In this document: positions 1 through 8,834 of the stretch, piece after piece
How the letters are laid out: every line of letters begins with the position of its first letter
Position numbering within the stretch: the first letter of the stretch is position 1
NCBI RefSeq assembly: GCF_000735605.1
Contig: NZ_JPKG01000022.1
Location: 1 to 64,000 of the forward strand
Direction: 5' to 3'
Length of the DNA: 64,000 nt
Source of the DNA: Allobosea sp. LC85
Lineage (GTDB): Bacteria > Pseudomonadota > Alphaproteobacteria > Rhizobiales > Beijerinckiaceae
Program-made: the position numbers and the translations under genes
The notes under the pieces: generated by a model
Seen by the model: only the letters and a program-made list of their open reading frames with translations
Told to the model about the DNA's origin: nothing
The model's database searches: none

Positions 1-589
1 GCACATCGGCGAGCGCCAGCGCGGTCAGCGGCGTCAGCTCGGTCGGCTTCAGCACGAGGCGGTTATTCGTCGCGATCGCCGGCGCCAGCTTGTGGCTGAC
101 CATGTTGAGCGGGTGGTTGAACGGCGTGATCGCCGAGATAACGCCAAGCAGGGGTTGGCGCGTCGTGAAGATCTTGCGCGCCTTGCCGTTCGGCGAGATG
201 TCGCAGGAGAACATCTCGCCATCGTCCTTGATCGTCAGCTGGGCCGCGAAGGACCAGACGTCATAGGCCCGGCTCGCCTCATAGAGCGAGTCCTTCCAGC
301 ACAGCCCGGCTTCCGCCGTGATCAGCCGGGCGAACTGCTCCTTGCGGTCGCGCAGCAGCTCGGCCGTCTTCTGCAGGATCTGCTGGCGCTCGTAGCGGGT
401 CAGCGTCGGCTTGAAGGCCCTGGCCTTGGCAAAAGCCTCGCGGACATGCTCGGGGCGGGCGGCCGGGACCAGGCCGACGACGGAATTGTCATAGGGGTTG
501 CGGACCTCGACCATGTCGTCGGTGGTGACGAGCTTGCCGGCGATCCGCATCGTCTCGCGGCGGGGTGTGGGGCTGAAGGGAGCGTTCAT
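1..589 (-). CDS. phnY: Phosphonoacetaldehyde dehydrogenase, N-terminal part (cut by window edge)
   Basis: This is the N-terminal 196 or so residues of an NAD(P)-dependent aldehyde dehydrogenase; the rest lies left of the window. The visible part carries the ALDH N-terminal fold and the cofactor-binding stretch with ITPFNHP (the usual TPxNxP element) followed by [10 protein letters not shown] (the K-P-x-E adenosine-ribose contact). The catalytic Cys and Glu are outside the window. The ATG at 589 follows GAGGACC. The gene starts 11 bp after the phnA stop on the same strand, so the two are co-transcribed. By family and context it should oxidise phosphonoacetaldehyde to phosphonoacetate, the substrate of PhnA. 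The ALDH call is firm; the substrate is inferred from the neighbours. Confidence 0.85.
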   Translation of the reverse strand, partial: MNAPFSPTPRRETMRIAGKLVTTDDMVEVRNPYDNSVVGLVPAARPEHVREAFAKARAFKPTLTRYERQQILQKTAELLRDRKEQFARLITAEAGLCWKDSLYEASRAYDVWSFAAQLTIKDDGEMFSCDISPNGKARKIFTTRQPLLGVISAITPFNHPLNMVSHKLAPAIATNNRLVLKPTELTPLTALALADV

Positions 590-600
590 CACTGGTCCTC

Positions 601-1848
601 TCAAACCGCGACGCAGTTCAGGGCGACGTCGAAGACGTCGAAATTGCGCAACTGCTCCTTCGGCCAGTCGACGGCGCGGTTGACCAGCATCGGCACCAGC
701 TGCTCGGTCAGTCCGCCATGCGAGCGCAGCGGCTCGGTCAAACCCGTCAGGTCGTGCCGCGCCGCGCTGGTGCCGAGGACCTTGTGGCGGGTCGAGATCA
801 CCACGATGTCGCCGATCCGGTCGGCCGGCAGCGCGAAGCGGATGCAGGCGGCGGCGCTGTCGAGCACGACCTCGACGCCGTCGGTGGCAGCGAGCTCGCT
901 CAGCAGCGCGCGGCCGTCCGCTCCCTCCGTCAGGTAGATGGTGGCGAAGGAGCCGAGCGCGCCGTGATGGGCGACATAGGGGTCGGTGATCGGCAGGATG
1001 ACGCGCGCCTGGCCGGCACCGCAGCGCAGGTCGGCCCAATCCTGGAGATAGAGCACATCGGGCTCGCCCGAGGCCAAGTGCTTGTCGTTCATGCCGTGAT
1101 CGGCAGTGAGCGCCAGCACGCAGCCGAGCGCATCAAGTTCGCCGACATAGCGATCCATCATCGCATAGAAGGCGTTGGCGACTTCGCTGTCCGGCGCGGC
1201 CTTGTGCTGGATATAGTCCGTGGTCGAAAGATACATGACGTCCGGCCGGAACGTCGTGATCAGCTTCACGCCCGCCGCGAAGACGAACTCCGAGAGGTCG
1301 GCCGAGTAGACCTCCGGCAGCGGCTTGCCGACGAAGGCGAGGAGGTTCTCGATGCCGTTCTCGGCAAGAGTCGCCTTGTCGGCCTTTTCCGAGGAGAAGG
1401 CGATCGAGCGGCCGCTCTTCGGATCCAGGCCCTTGCCGAGCAGGGTCCGGAGCTTGTCCTTGGCTGTGACGACGGCGACCTTGGCCCCGGCCTCCTCGAA
1501 GGCCTGCATGATGGTGCCGGCGCGCATGAATCGCACATCGTTCATCATCACCTCTTCGCCGGCAGCCCGATCGTAGAAGTAGTTGCCGGCGATGCCGTGG
1601 ACCGCCGGCGGCTGGCCGGTGATGATCGAGATGTTGTTCGGATTGGTGAAGCTCGGGATCACCGAGCGCGCCAGCCGGTAGGAGCCGGCGCGCAGCAGGC
1701 GGTCGAGATTGGGCGCCAGTCCCCTGGCGATGGCCGCCTCGATATAGCCGGGCTCGGAGCCATCGATGCAGACCACGACGGTCGGGACCTCCGGCAGGCG
1801 ATAGCTGCGGCCATTGGCGGCCACGGTGTTGGGGGCTCGCGTGAGCAT
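601..1848 (-). CDS. phnA: Phosphonoacetate hydrolase
   Basis: A 415-residue protein of the alkaline phosphatase/nucleotide pyrophosphatase superfamily. PhnA cleaves the C-P bond of phosphonoacetate to acetate and phosphate with two zinc ions. Visible motifs are [12 protein letters not shown] near residue 20 (metal Asp), [13 protein letters not shown] (nucleophile Thr), LSTTDYIQH (metal Asp/His) and [10 protein letters not shown] (Asp-His pair). The frame is open 33 codons further upstream, but that stretch lies inside the palindromic repeat region. The ATG at 1848 has a good AAAGGAAG ribosome site, so I chose it. It sits between phnE and phnY on the same strand. This is one of the safest calls in the window. 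Confidence 0.93.
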   Translation of the reverse strand: MLTRAPNTVAANGRSYRLPEVPTVVVCIDGSEPGYIEAAIARGLAPNLDRLLRAGSYRLARSVIPSFTNPNNISIITGQPPAVHGIAGNYFYDRAAGEEVMMNDVRFMRAGTIMQAFEEAGAKVAVVTAKDKLRTLLGKGLDPKSGRSIAFSSEKADKATLAENGIENLLAFVGKPLPEVYSADLSEFVFAAGVKLITTFRPDVMYLSTTDYIQHKAAPDSEVANAFYAMMDRYVGELDALGCVLALTADHGMNDKHLASGEPDVLYLQDWADLRCGAGQARVILPITDPYVAHHGALGSFATIYLTEGADGRALLSELAATDGVEVVLDSAAACIRFALPADRIGDIVVISTRHKVLGTSAARHDLTGLTEPLRSHGGLTEQLVPMLVNRAVDWPKEQLRNFDVFDVALNCVAV

Positions 1849-1888
1849 GGTTCTTCCTTTCGAGACGCTGGCTGGCGCTTCAGCGACA

Positions 1889-1989
1889 TAGATCGCCGTG
1901 CGTCCGTTCGGACGCGGGATGGACGATCTATCTCCTTGTTTGGGCATCGGATTTTTCCGAAAACCGGATTCCAGTTTTCGGTCCGATGC
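1889..1989. repeat. Dispersed palindromic intergenic repeat, copy A
   Basis: The core at 1944-1989 is a 46-nt dyad: GCATCGGA ... TCCGATGC enclosing CCGAAAAC ... GTTTTCGG. The remainder, towards 1889, contains the palindrome CGTCCGTTCGGACG. The same unit occurs in reverse orientation at 57658-57774, and a diverged copy of the core lies at 49746-49791. It sits in the phnE-phnA gap, so it would be transcribed in that operon and could fold as a long hairpin in the mRNA. Confidence 0.8.
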
Positions 1990-2074
1990 TCTAGGCCGAT
2001 GGGGCAGGGGTGAGCACGGTCAGCCGTGCAGGGAGGTCAGCCGACCGTGGCAGGGGGAGCCACGGTCGGGGTCG

Positions 2075-2878
2075 TTACCGGATCATGGCGCGGACACGCG
2101 ACGAGATGAGATCGGCCGCGAGCACCATGGCCAGGATCAACAGGATGCAGGTCGCGGTATCCTGGTACTTGAAGAGCTTCATCGAGGAGACGAGCTCGAA
2201 GCCGATGCCGCCGGCGCCCACCATGCCCAGCACGGTCGACTGGCGGACATTGGTTTCCAGCCGGTAGAACACCGTGCCCAGCCAGGTCGGCAGTACCTGC
2301 GGCAGGACGCCGAAGAAGAAGGTCTGGAATGGCCCGACGCCAGCCGAGCGGAAGGCCTCCAGCGGCCCCTCGTCGATATCTTCCATTGCCTCGGCGAAGA
2401 ATTTGCCGAGCATGCCGGCGCCGTGGATCGCAAGGGCCAGGACGCCCGCGAAGGGGCCAAGGCCGATGGCGGCGACGAAGATCAGCGCCAGGATGATCTC
2501 GTTGATGCCGCGCATGCAGTTCAGCACCTGGCGCGTAGCGTGATAGACGACCGGGCTCGGGCTGAGATTCCGGGCGGCAAAGAAGCAGATCGGCAGCGCG
2601 ATGACGACGCCGAGCAGCGTGCCCCAGACGGCGACCTGCAGGCTTTCGAGCGCCGGCTTCCAGAGCCGCTCCAGGAAATCCGGATTGGGCGGCACCATGC
2701 GGACCAGGAAATCCCACATATAGGGAATGCCGTTCCACAGATTGCTGGCATTGATCTGCGAGCCGAGCGCGGCCCACCACAGGAAGATGACGATCGCGAG
2801 TGACAGGGCGCTGACGCCCCACCAGCCGAAACGGCCCTGCGGCGGACGAAGGACGAGTTGCAATGTTCCAAATGACAT
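2075..2878 (-). CDS. phnE: Phosphonate ABC transporter permease
   Basis: A 267-residue inner-membrane permease of the binding-protein-dependent transport family. It has about six hydrophobic segments and the PhnE-type EAA loop (AMEDIDEGPLEAFRSAGVG) that contacts the ATPase PhnC. Length matches the usual 260-290 residues. It lies 20 bp after phnC on the same strand. With PhnC and PhnD it forms a complete importer; there is one permease gene only, so a homodimer is likely. The cargo is presumably 2-aminoethylphosphonate, phosphonoacetate or a related C2 phosphonate, since the degradative genes are in the same operon. Confidence 0.93.
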   Translation of the reverse strand: MSFGTLQLVLRPPQGRFGWWGVSALSLAIVIFLWWAALGSQINASNLWNGIPYMWDFLVRMVPPNPDFLERLWKPALESLQVAVWGTLLGVVIALPICFFAARNLSPSPVVYHATRQVLNCMRGINEIILALIFVAAIGLGPFAGVLALAIHGAGMLGKFFAEAMEDIDEGPLEAFRSAGVGPFQTFFFGVLPQVLPTWLGTVFYRLETNVRQSTVLGMVGAGGIGFELVSSMKLFKYQDTATCILLILAMVLAADLISSRVRAMIR

Positions 2879-2898
2879 GATCGGGCTCCTCGTCGCGT

Positions 2899-3708
2899 TC
2901 AGGCAGTTGCGGTGGCGACGAGCGGCGCCAGCATCGGCTGGGCCACCGCACGCGGTTTCAGGACGCGGCTGATGCCGGGGTCTTCCAGGCCGGGATAGAT
3001 CTGATGGACGATCTCGGAGGTCAGCTGGTCCGGCGTGTCGTCGAAGATCACCCTGCCGCCGCTGAGCCCGACGATGCGCTCCCCGAATTCGACGGCATAG
3101 TCGACCTGGTGCAGGTTGCAGATCACGGCGATGCCTTCTTCCTTGCAGATCGCCTTGAGGTACCCGAGCACGACGCGCGAGGTTTTCGGATCGAGGCTCG
3201 CCACCGGCTCGTCACACAGGATCACCGCTGGCTGTTGCGCCAGGGCCCTGGCGATGCCGACACGCTGCTGCTCGCCGCCGGAAAGCTGGTCGCCACGGGA
3301 ATTGGCCTTGTGTGCCAGCTCGACCCGCGTCAGGCATTCCATCGCGATATCGACATCCCGCCTGGGAAAGAGCTGCAGCATCGACAGGAAGGATGACAGC
3401 CCGGCCATGCGGCCGACGAGTACGTTCTTCAGCACCGAGAGGCGCTTCACCAGATTGTGGTGCTGGAAGATCATGGCGACGGGCCGCTCGCCGCGCACGC
3501 TGCGCTTGGCATCGAAGACGGTGCCGTCGATCACCGTCCGTCCCGCATCGGGCTGGGCCAGCCCGTTGATGCAGCGCAGCAGGGTCGACTTGCCGGCGCC
3601 GCTGGGGCCGAGCACGACCAGGAACTCGCCTGCTTTCACGGTCAGGTCGATGCCCTGGAGCACCGGCCGACCGACATAGGACTTCTTCAGCCCTTCGATC
3701 TTGATCAT
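2899..3708 (-). CDS. phnC: Phosphonate ABC transporter ATP-binding protein
   Basis: A 269-residue ABC ATPase with all motifs intact: Walker A GPSGAGKST near residue 35, Q-loop IFQHHNLV, signature LSGGEQQR, Walker B VILCDEPVASLD and the H-loop in NLHQVDYA, a PhnC-type wording. A short Ala/Pro-rich tail follows residue 250. It energises import through PhnE. The gene lies between phnD and phnE. A TIGR-type PhnC assignment is supported by both sequence and order D-C-E. Confidence 0.94.
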   Translation of the reverse strand: MIKIEGLKKSYVGRPVLQGIDLTVKAGEFLVVLGPSGAGKSTLLRCINGLAQPDAGRTVIDGTVFDAKRSVRGERPVAMIFQHHNLVKRLSVLKNVLVGRMAGLSSFLSMLQLFPRRDVDIAMECLTRVELAHKANSRGDQLSGGEQQRVGIARALAQQPAVILCDEPVASLDPKTSRVVLGYLKAICKEEGIAVICNLHQVDYAVEFGERIVGLSGGRVIFDDTPDQLTSEIVHQIYPGLEDPGISRVLKPRAVAQPMLAPLVATATA

Positions 3709-3741
3709 CTCGGATCCTCCGTGGAGCCGCGCCGGGCGCGG

Positions 3742-4620
3742 CTACTTCATCTTGGCCAGATCGAGATTCAGCACCTTCGCTGTGTCCCGGATGATGTCGT
3801 AGGCTTGGTCGTTGGTCTCGACGAAGCGGTTGAGCTTGCCCTGATCGGCCCAGGTGATGTCCCTGATGTTCAGGAACGCGGTCCTGATCTGCTTCTTCAG
3901 GTCATCGGGCAGGTTCTTGCGCCAGCAGGTCGGCGATTCCGGGATCGGGTCGGAGCGCCAGACGACCTGGATATCCGCGGGGTCGATCAGCTTCTTCTGG
4001 GCCGCGGCATCGAAGATACGGTCGGCGATCGTCGCGGCGTCGACGCGCTTGTTGGCGACGGCCAGCGCATTGGCATCATGCGAGCCGGTGAAGAGCACGC
4101 GGCTGAAATCCTTCTCGGGGTCGAAACCGAGCTTCATCAGACCGGCCTTCGGGAAGAGGTGGCCGGAGGTCGACGAGGGATCGACGAAGGCGAAGGTACG
4201 GCCTTTCAGGTCCTTCACCTCCTTGATGCCGCTGTCTTTCCGCGTGATGATCTGGCTGTGGTAATAGGTGCGGCCGGACTTCGCCGTTTCGGCGGTCGCG
4301 AAGGCCTCGATCGGCGCAACCGTGGTACCGAGCACATAGGAGAACGGGCCGAGATAGGCGACCTCGACATGGCCCGAGCGCATGGCTTCGATGACGCCGT
4401 TATAGTCCGAGGCGACGAAGCCCTGCACCTTGATGCCGAGATTTTTCTGCAATGCGTCCAGCAATTGCTGGCTTGATTCCAGCATCGCTCGCGAATCCTC
4501 CGAAGGAATCAGGCCGACCCGGATCAGCTTCGTCTGGGCCCGAACCAGATGCGGCATGGCCAACACGGCCCCCGCAGCGGCAAGCGATCCCGTCAATACC
4601 TTCCGACGCGAAATGTCCAT
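3742..4620 (-). CDS. phnD: Phosphonate ABC transporter substrate-binding protein
   Basis: A 292-residue periplasmic binding protein. The ATG at 4620 follows a strong GGGAGGATGAC site; the open frame reaches 83 codons further upstream without support. The N-terminus (MDISRRKVLTG...LVRAQT) is a twin-arginine-like signal peptide with likely cleavage near residue 29. The mature part has the PhnD hallmarks VGLIPSED, a GFVASDYNGVIEAMRSGHVEVAYLG stretch (substrate-contact Tyr and the AYLGPFSY motif) and FVDPSSTSGHLFP. It captures phosphonates for PhnCE. It is the second gene of the minus-strand operon, after the iron alcohol dehydrogenase. Confidence 0.93.
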   Translation of the reverse strand: MDISRRKVLTGSLAAAGAVLAMPHLVRAQTKLIRVGLIPSEDSRAMLESSQQLLDALQKNLGIKVQGFVASDYNGVIEAMRSGHVEVAYLGPFSYVLGTTVAPIEAFATAETAKSGRTYYHSQIITRKDSGIKEVKDLKGRTFAFVDPSSTSGHLFPKAGLMKLGFDPEKDFSRVLFTGSHDANALAVANKRVDAATIADRIFDAAAQKKLIDPADIQVVWRSDPIPESPTCWRKNLPDDLKKQIRTAFLNIRDITWADQGKLNRFVETNDQAYDIIRDTAKVLNLDLAKMK

Positions 4621-4702
4621 GTCATCCTCCCAAGATGATCCGGTGGCCCTTTGACCTTGCCGGTGAACCGATGCGGGCGTCGTAGCCCTGATGTGAACGA
4701 TG

Positions 4703-5794
4703 TTAGGCAGCTTTGGCGGCCTGTCTCCCGATGAAATTGCGACCCCGCTCACCCTCCAGCGCCTTTGCGACCAGCCGGTCCCATTCGGCCGGAGAGACGC
4801 CATAGGCGGACGGGTCGGTCTTGACGCCGAGACCCTGCAGGAACAGGCCGAGCCGTTCGGCGCCGGCATCGAGATCGCTGCCGAAGACCCGACGCAGCGC
4901 GGCGTCGCATTGCGGCTGCGTGCCCATGGCCCAGCGCATCACGATCGGCAGCGAGAAGGAGCAGGCGATGCCGTGGATCGTGCCGCTCTTCAGCGTGATG
5001 TCGTAGGAGATGTTGTGGGCCAGCGCCGTCTTGGTGTTGGAGAAGGCGAGGCCCGCCAGCAGACTGGCGCGCATCTGACGCTCCCTGAGGCCGATATCGT
5101 CGAGGCGCTCGATCAGGCGCGGCAGCGTCTCGATGATCTCGCGTGCTGCCTCGACGGCGTAATTGGCCGAGACCGGGTTGCCATTGACGTTCCAGATGCT
5201 CTCCAGCGCATGCGAGAGCGCGTCGAGCCCGGTCGCAAGCGTCAGGCCGCGCGGTGCACCCAGCGTCAGGGCAGGGTCGAGCACCGCGGCTTCAGGATAG
5301 AGCCGGGGATGGGCGAGCGAGTATTTGCTGCCATGGTCGGCATCCCAGACGGTGGCCCAGGAGGTGACTTCGCTGCCGGTTCCGGCCGTCGTGGGAACGG
5401 CGATGATCGGGATGATGTTCGAGGCATCGAGCGGTGCCTTGTCGACGAGATGGCGGCGCACCGTTTCGAAATCGCCGCCGCTGGCGGCGAGCACCTTGGC
5501 GGCGTCGATCATCGAGCCGCCGCCGAGCGCGACGATGACCTCGGCCCGCTGCGCGGACGTGCCGAACAGGCGGCAGGATTCGACGAGATCGGCACAGTCC
5601 GGGTTGGTCTCGATATTGGCGATCGTCGCCACCGGCGCCCCGGCAGCCTGTGCGAGGCGCTCTGCGAGGTTGCGAAAGATCGGCTGGTCATAGGTGACGA
5701 GCGCCCAGCGCCGCTTGCCGATCAGACCTGCGACCTCGTCGAAGAGGCCGGCGCCAAAACGGATCCTGACGGGATTCCAATAGGCCCAATGCAT
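4703..5794 (-). CDS. Phosphonate-associated iron-containing alcohol dehydrogenase
   Basis: A 363-residue group III (Fe-dependent) alcohol dehydrogenase. Visible are the NAD-binding GGGSMIDAAK motif near residue 95, PTTAGTGSEVTSWATVWD, and metal-ligand positions in GLDALSHALES (Asp/His) and further His residues in LAHNISYDITLKSGTIHG. The ATG at 5794 follows GAGGGTGG; 28 upstream codons are also open but are unsupported. A family of Fe-ADHs is specifically associated with phosphonate operons. The likely reaction links phosphonoacetaldehyde and 2-hydroxyethylphosphonate, which would feed PhnY. It is the first gene of the operon, directly opposite the LysR regulator. The substrate is inferred. 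Confidence 0.82.
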   Translation of the reverse strand: MHWAYWNPVRIRFGAGLFDEVAGLIGKRRWALVTYDQPIFRNLAERLAQAAGAPVATIANIETNPDCADLVESCRLFGTSAQRAEVIVALGGGSMIDAAKVLAASGGDFETVRRHLVDKAPLDASNIIPIIAVPTTAGTGSEVTSWATVWDADHGSKYSLAHPRLYPEAAVLDPALTLGAPRGLTLATGLDALSHALESIWNVNGNPVSANYAVEAAREIIETLPRLIERLDDIGLRERQMRASLLAGLAFSNTKTALAHNISYDITLKSGTIHGIACSFSLPIVMRWAMGTQPQCDAALRRVFGSDLDAGAERLGLFLQGLGVKTDPSAYGVSPAEWDRLVAKALEGERGRNFIGRQAAKAA

Positions 5795-5900
5795 GCGTTC
5801 CACCCTCGTTCCGTCTTGCCGCCGCACTTTTCCGGCGCCGTTGGAGTGGATGTTCACAAAGGACGAACCAATAAACAAATTGATTTTTCGGCGCTGATAG

Positions 5901-5915
5901 ATAGAAATTTGCTAT
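5901..5915. promoter_or_regulatory. Putative LysR box overlapping the regulator start codon
   Basis: ATAG-AAATTTG-CTAT is a perfect 4+7+4 dyad of the T-N11-A class bound by LysR regulators. It lies in the 119-bp AT-richer divergent region and its last bases overlap the ATG at 5914. That position suits autorepression of the LysR gene and control of the divergent phn operon. No Shine-Dalgarno is seen for the LysR gene. Binding is inferred. Confidence 0.5.
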
Positions 5916-6783
5916 GCGTTATACGCGTCTGCGATCATTCCATGCGGTGGCCAGTGCCGGTGGCTTCAACGCCGCTGCCGCGGAGTTCAACATCAGCCAG
6001 CCGACGCTGACCGCGCAGGTGGGGGCGCTCGAGGAGGAGTACGGGGTCGAACTCTTCGTCCGGAAGGGGCGGCGCCGGGAACTGAGCGACGCGGGGCGGC
6101 AATTGCTGGCGATCACCACCCGGCTGTTCTCCGAGGAGGACGAGGCGATCGCCTTTCTCGAGCAGTCGCGCGAGCTCAGGACCGGCCGGTTGTCGATCAG
6201 CGCCGTCGGTCCCTATCACGTCACCGAGATGCTCGCAGCCTTCAACCGCGCCTATCCCGGGATCGAACTCGCCGTGAAGATCGGCAACTCGACCGAAGTC
6301 CTGGATGATCTCTTCGAGTATCGCTGCGACGTCGCGGTGCTCGCCTATATCGACGAGGACGATCGGCTGCTCACCATCCCCTATCGCCGGCATCCCGTCG
6401 CCGTGTTCGTGCGGGAGGATCATCGGCTTGCCGGATGCAAGAGCATCGAGATTGCGGCGCTTGACGGCGAGGCGATGATCGTACGCGAACGCGGCTCGAC
6501 GACGCGACGGGCCTTTGAGCAAGCCCTCGTCGCGGCGAAGACGAAGCCGCGCACGGTCATGGAGATCGGCAGCCGCGAGGCGATTCGCGAGGCCGTCATC
6601 CGGGGGCTCGGCATCAGCTATGTCTCAGTCGCCGAATTCGTGCCTGATCCGGCGCTGCGCCTGATCCCGATCGCGGATGCGGCGATCTACACCTATGCGC
6701 ATGTCGTGATCTTGCGGAAGCGCGAAGCCAGCCGGATCGTGAGGGCCTTTCTCGACACCGTCCGGCAGACCAAGGACAGGTGA
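5914..6783 (+). CDS. LysR-family regulator of phosphonate catabolism
   Basis: A 289-residue LysR-type regulator. The N-terminal winged helix-turn-helix is seen in residues 3-60 (FHAVASAGGFNAAAAEFNISQPTLTAQV), and the effector-binding domain with two Rossmann-like lobes starts near residue 88 (GRLSISAVGPY). It is divergent from the phn operon with 119 bp between. It resembles the LysR group tied to aminoethylphosphonate catabolism, so it probably activates phn genes with a phosphonate or pathway intermediate as effector. Family call firm, effector inferred. Confidence 0.87.
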   Translation: MRYTRLRSFHAVASAGGFNAAAAEFNISQPTLTAQVGALEEEYGVELFVRKGRRRELSDAGRQLLAITTRLFSEEDEAIAFLEQSRELRTGRLSISAVGPYHVTEMLAAFNRAYPGIELAVKIGNSTEVLDDLFEYRCDVAVLAYIDEDDRLLTIPYRRHPVAVFVREDHRLAGCKSIEIAALDGEAMIVRERGSTTRRAFEQALVAAKTKPRTVMEIGSREAIREAVIRGLGISYVSVAEFVPDPALRLIPIADAAIYTYAHVVILRKREASRIVRAFLDTVRQTKDR

Positions 6784-6963
6784 TCCCTCGAGCCGCCGGA
6801 TTGGGCGCGCTCGGGTCGCTGACTTGCGTGTATCCGATTGCGCGTCCGGACGCGTCGCGCATATCCCCTTCGGTCGAAGCAGCTCGCGGGCGAAGCGGAT
6901 ATCAGCGCCAAAATCCGCGCTGCCTCGGTTACGGGCACCGGGACAGCGCGGGCCACCGGGTTC

Positions 6964-8619
6964 TCAGCGAGGCCGGAGCGCTTCCAGTTCCTTGAGGCGT
7001 TTCATCGCCGCTTGCTGGTTGAGCAGTCCGTAATTGATGCCACCGGCATTGAGCGAACTGCCGGATTGGTAGGGATACTGGTCGAAGTCGGAGAAGAACT
7101 CCTTGATCTTCCCCTGTATGGGCACGAGCAGCCACATGTTCTGCGCCAGGAACGTCATGGCTCCGCCGCCTTCCTCAAGGCCGCGCTCGTACGGATCCAT
7201 GCGCAGGTTCGTGATCATCGCCCAGGCCGTGACCTCGCGTGTGCCGGTCGCGATATTGCCCTTTGCCTGGGCAAAGCTGAGCTTCCAGTCATTCCAGCGG
7301 ATGGCGTTGAGATTGCCGCCCTGATCGAAATACATCAATGCGTCCCGCGGTCCGGTTTTGACGTCGCCCCTGAAATAGGGCCCGAAATCAAAGCCATCGA
7401 GATGGACCTTGAAGGTCTTGGTGCCCGCGGTGAAGCCGGCCTTCATCTTCTCCTTGATGTCTCCCGCCCCGGCGGCGGCGCAAAGCGTCGGGAACCAGTC
7501 GATCAGTGAGATGGTATCGTTGTACTGCGTGCCGGGTTTGATCACGCCTGGCCAGCGCACCATCATGGGAATGCGCATGCCGCCTTCCCAGGTCGTGCCC
7601 TTCTCGCTCTTGAACGGCGTCATCGCGCCGTCCGGCCAGAGGGCAAGCTCGGCACCGTTATCGGTCGTGTAGACCACGATCGTGTTGTCGGCGATGCGCA
7701 GATCGTCGAGCTGCTTCAGAAGTTCGCCGACCATGCCGTCATGCTCGACCATGCCGTCGGCATGGATGCCCTTGCCGGTCTTGCCCATCGATTCCTTCTT
7801 CAGATGGGTGAAGACATGCATGCGGGTCGAGTTGAACCAGAGGAAGAAGGGCCGGTTCGCCTTCACCTGCCGGTCGACGAAATCCTTGGCGCCGGCCAGG
7901 AATTCCTCGTCGACGGTTTCCATGCGCTTGGTGTTGAGCGGTCCGGTATCCTCGATCCTGCCGTCTGCTGAGGATTTGATCACGCCACGCGGGCCGAATT
8001 TGCGCTTGAAGTCCGGATCCTTCGGATAGAAGTAACCCTCCGGCTCCTCCTCGGCGTTGAGGTGATAGAGATTGCCGAAGAATTCGTCGAAGCCATGCCG
8101 CGTCGGCAGATGTTCGTCGCGATCGCCGAGATGGTTCTTGCCGAATTGGCCGGTCGCATACCCTTGCGTCTTCATCACATCGGCAATGGTCGGCATCCAG
8201 TCCTGGATGCCGTGCGGGTCGCCCGGCATGCCGATGGTCAGAAGACCGGTGCGGAAGGGCTCCTGGCCGAGAATGAAGGAGGCACGGCCGGCCGTGCAGC
8301 TCTGTTGGCCATAGCTGTCGGTGAAGATCGCGCCTTCCTGCGCGATACGGTCGATATTGGGGGTGCGATAGCCCATCATGCCCATGGTGTAGGCGCTGAT
8401 CTGGGGAATGCCGATATCGTCGCCGAAGATCACGACGATGTTGGGCTTGCGCCCTGCCGAACCGGCCGGTGCCGCGGGCGCCGGCTGCGCCTGTGCGACA
8501 GCGGTCGTGCCCGACAGGCCCGCCGCCGCGAGCGCAGTGCCCCCGAGCAGGATGCTGCGGCGATCGACGATTTTCTCAGTATTACCCGGAAGTTCAACTG
8601 GAGTTTCCTTGGGATTCAT
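6964..8619 (-). CDS. Tat-exported arylsulfatase
   Basis: A 551-residue type I sulfatase. The ATG at 8619 follows GAAGGAAG; 27 more upstream codons are open. A twin-arginine signal (DRRSILLGG, residues 19-27) precedes a hydrophobic stretch ending AVAQAQ near residue 45. Metal-binding Asp pair at FGDDIG (67-68). The active-site motif is C108-T-A-G-R, the non-canonical but known variant of C-x-P-S-R; Cys108 should become formylglycine. GKNHLGD and the TTDNGAE metal motif are also present. It would release sulfate from aromatic or other sulfate esters in the periplasm. The neighbours do not name a substrate and no maturase gene is in the window. Confidence 0.88.
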   Translation of the reverse strand: MNPKETPVELPGNTEKIVDRRSILLGGTALAAAGLSGTTAVAQAQPAPAAPAGSAGRKPNIVVIFGDDIGIPQISAYTMGMMGYRTPNIDRIAQEGAIFTDSYGQQSCTAGRASFILGQEPFRTGLLTIGMPGDPHGIQDWMPTIADVMKTQGYATGQFGKNHLGDRDEHLPTRHGFDEFFGNLYHLNAEEEPEGYFYPKDPDFKRKFGPRGVIKSSADGRIEDTGPLNTKRMETVDEEFLAGAKDFVDRQVKANRPFFLWFNSTRMHVFTHLKKESMGKTGKGIHADGMVEHDGMVGELLKQLDDLRIADNTIVVYTTDNGAELALWPDGAMTPFKSEKGTTWEGGMRIPMMVRWPGVIKPGTQYNDTISLIDWFPTLCAAAGAGDIKEKMKAGFTAGTKTFKVHLDGFDFGPYFRGDVKTGPRDALMYFDQGGNLNAIRWNDWKLSFAQAKGNIATGTREVTAWAMITNLRMDPYERGLEEGGGAMTFLAQNMWLLVPIQGKIKEFFSDFDQYPYQSGSSLNAGGINYGLLNQQAAMKRLKELEALRPR

Positions 8620-8834
8620 AGCGACTTCCTTCTCTATGCGATAGCAACGGCTGAAGGAGACATGCGTGGTCCAAGCAAAGCTACTGTGCCCGGTGACCAC
8701 TTCGCAGGCAAGGAGCCATGCCGCCGGAGGGGGCGGCCGCGCTTCTGATCGGTTGCGATGCGCGGCCGGCGCGACGGTGGAAAGTGCGGCACTTGGCCAT
8801 GCGCCGCCGGCTGCGGGCTCGCCAACGGCTAGGG

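Noticed and set aside
718..2013. Plus-strand 431-codon frame opposite phnA
   Set aside because: Antisense shadow ending in the peptide generated by the palindromic repeat.
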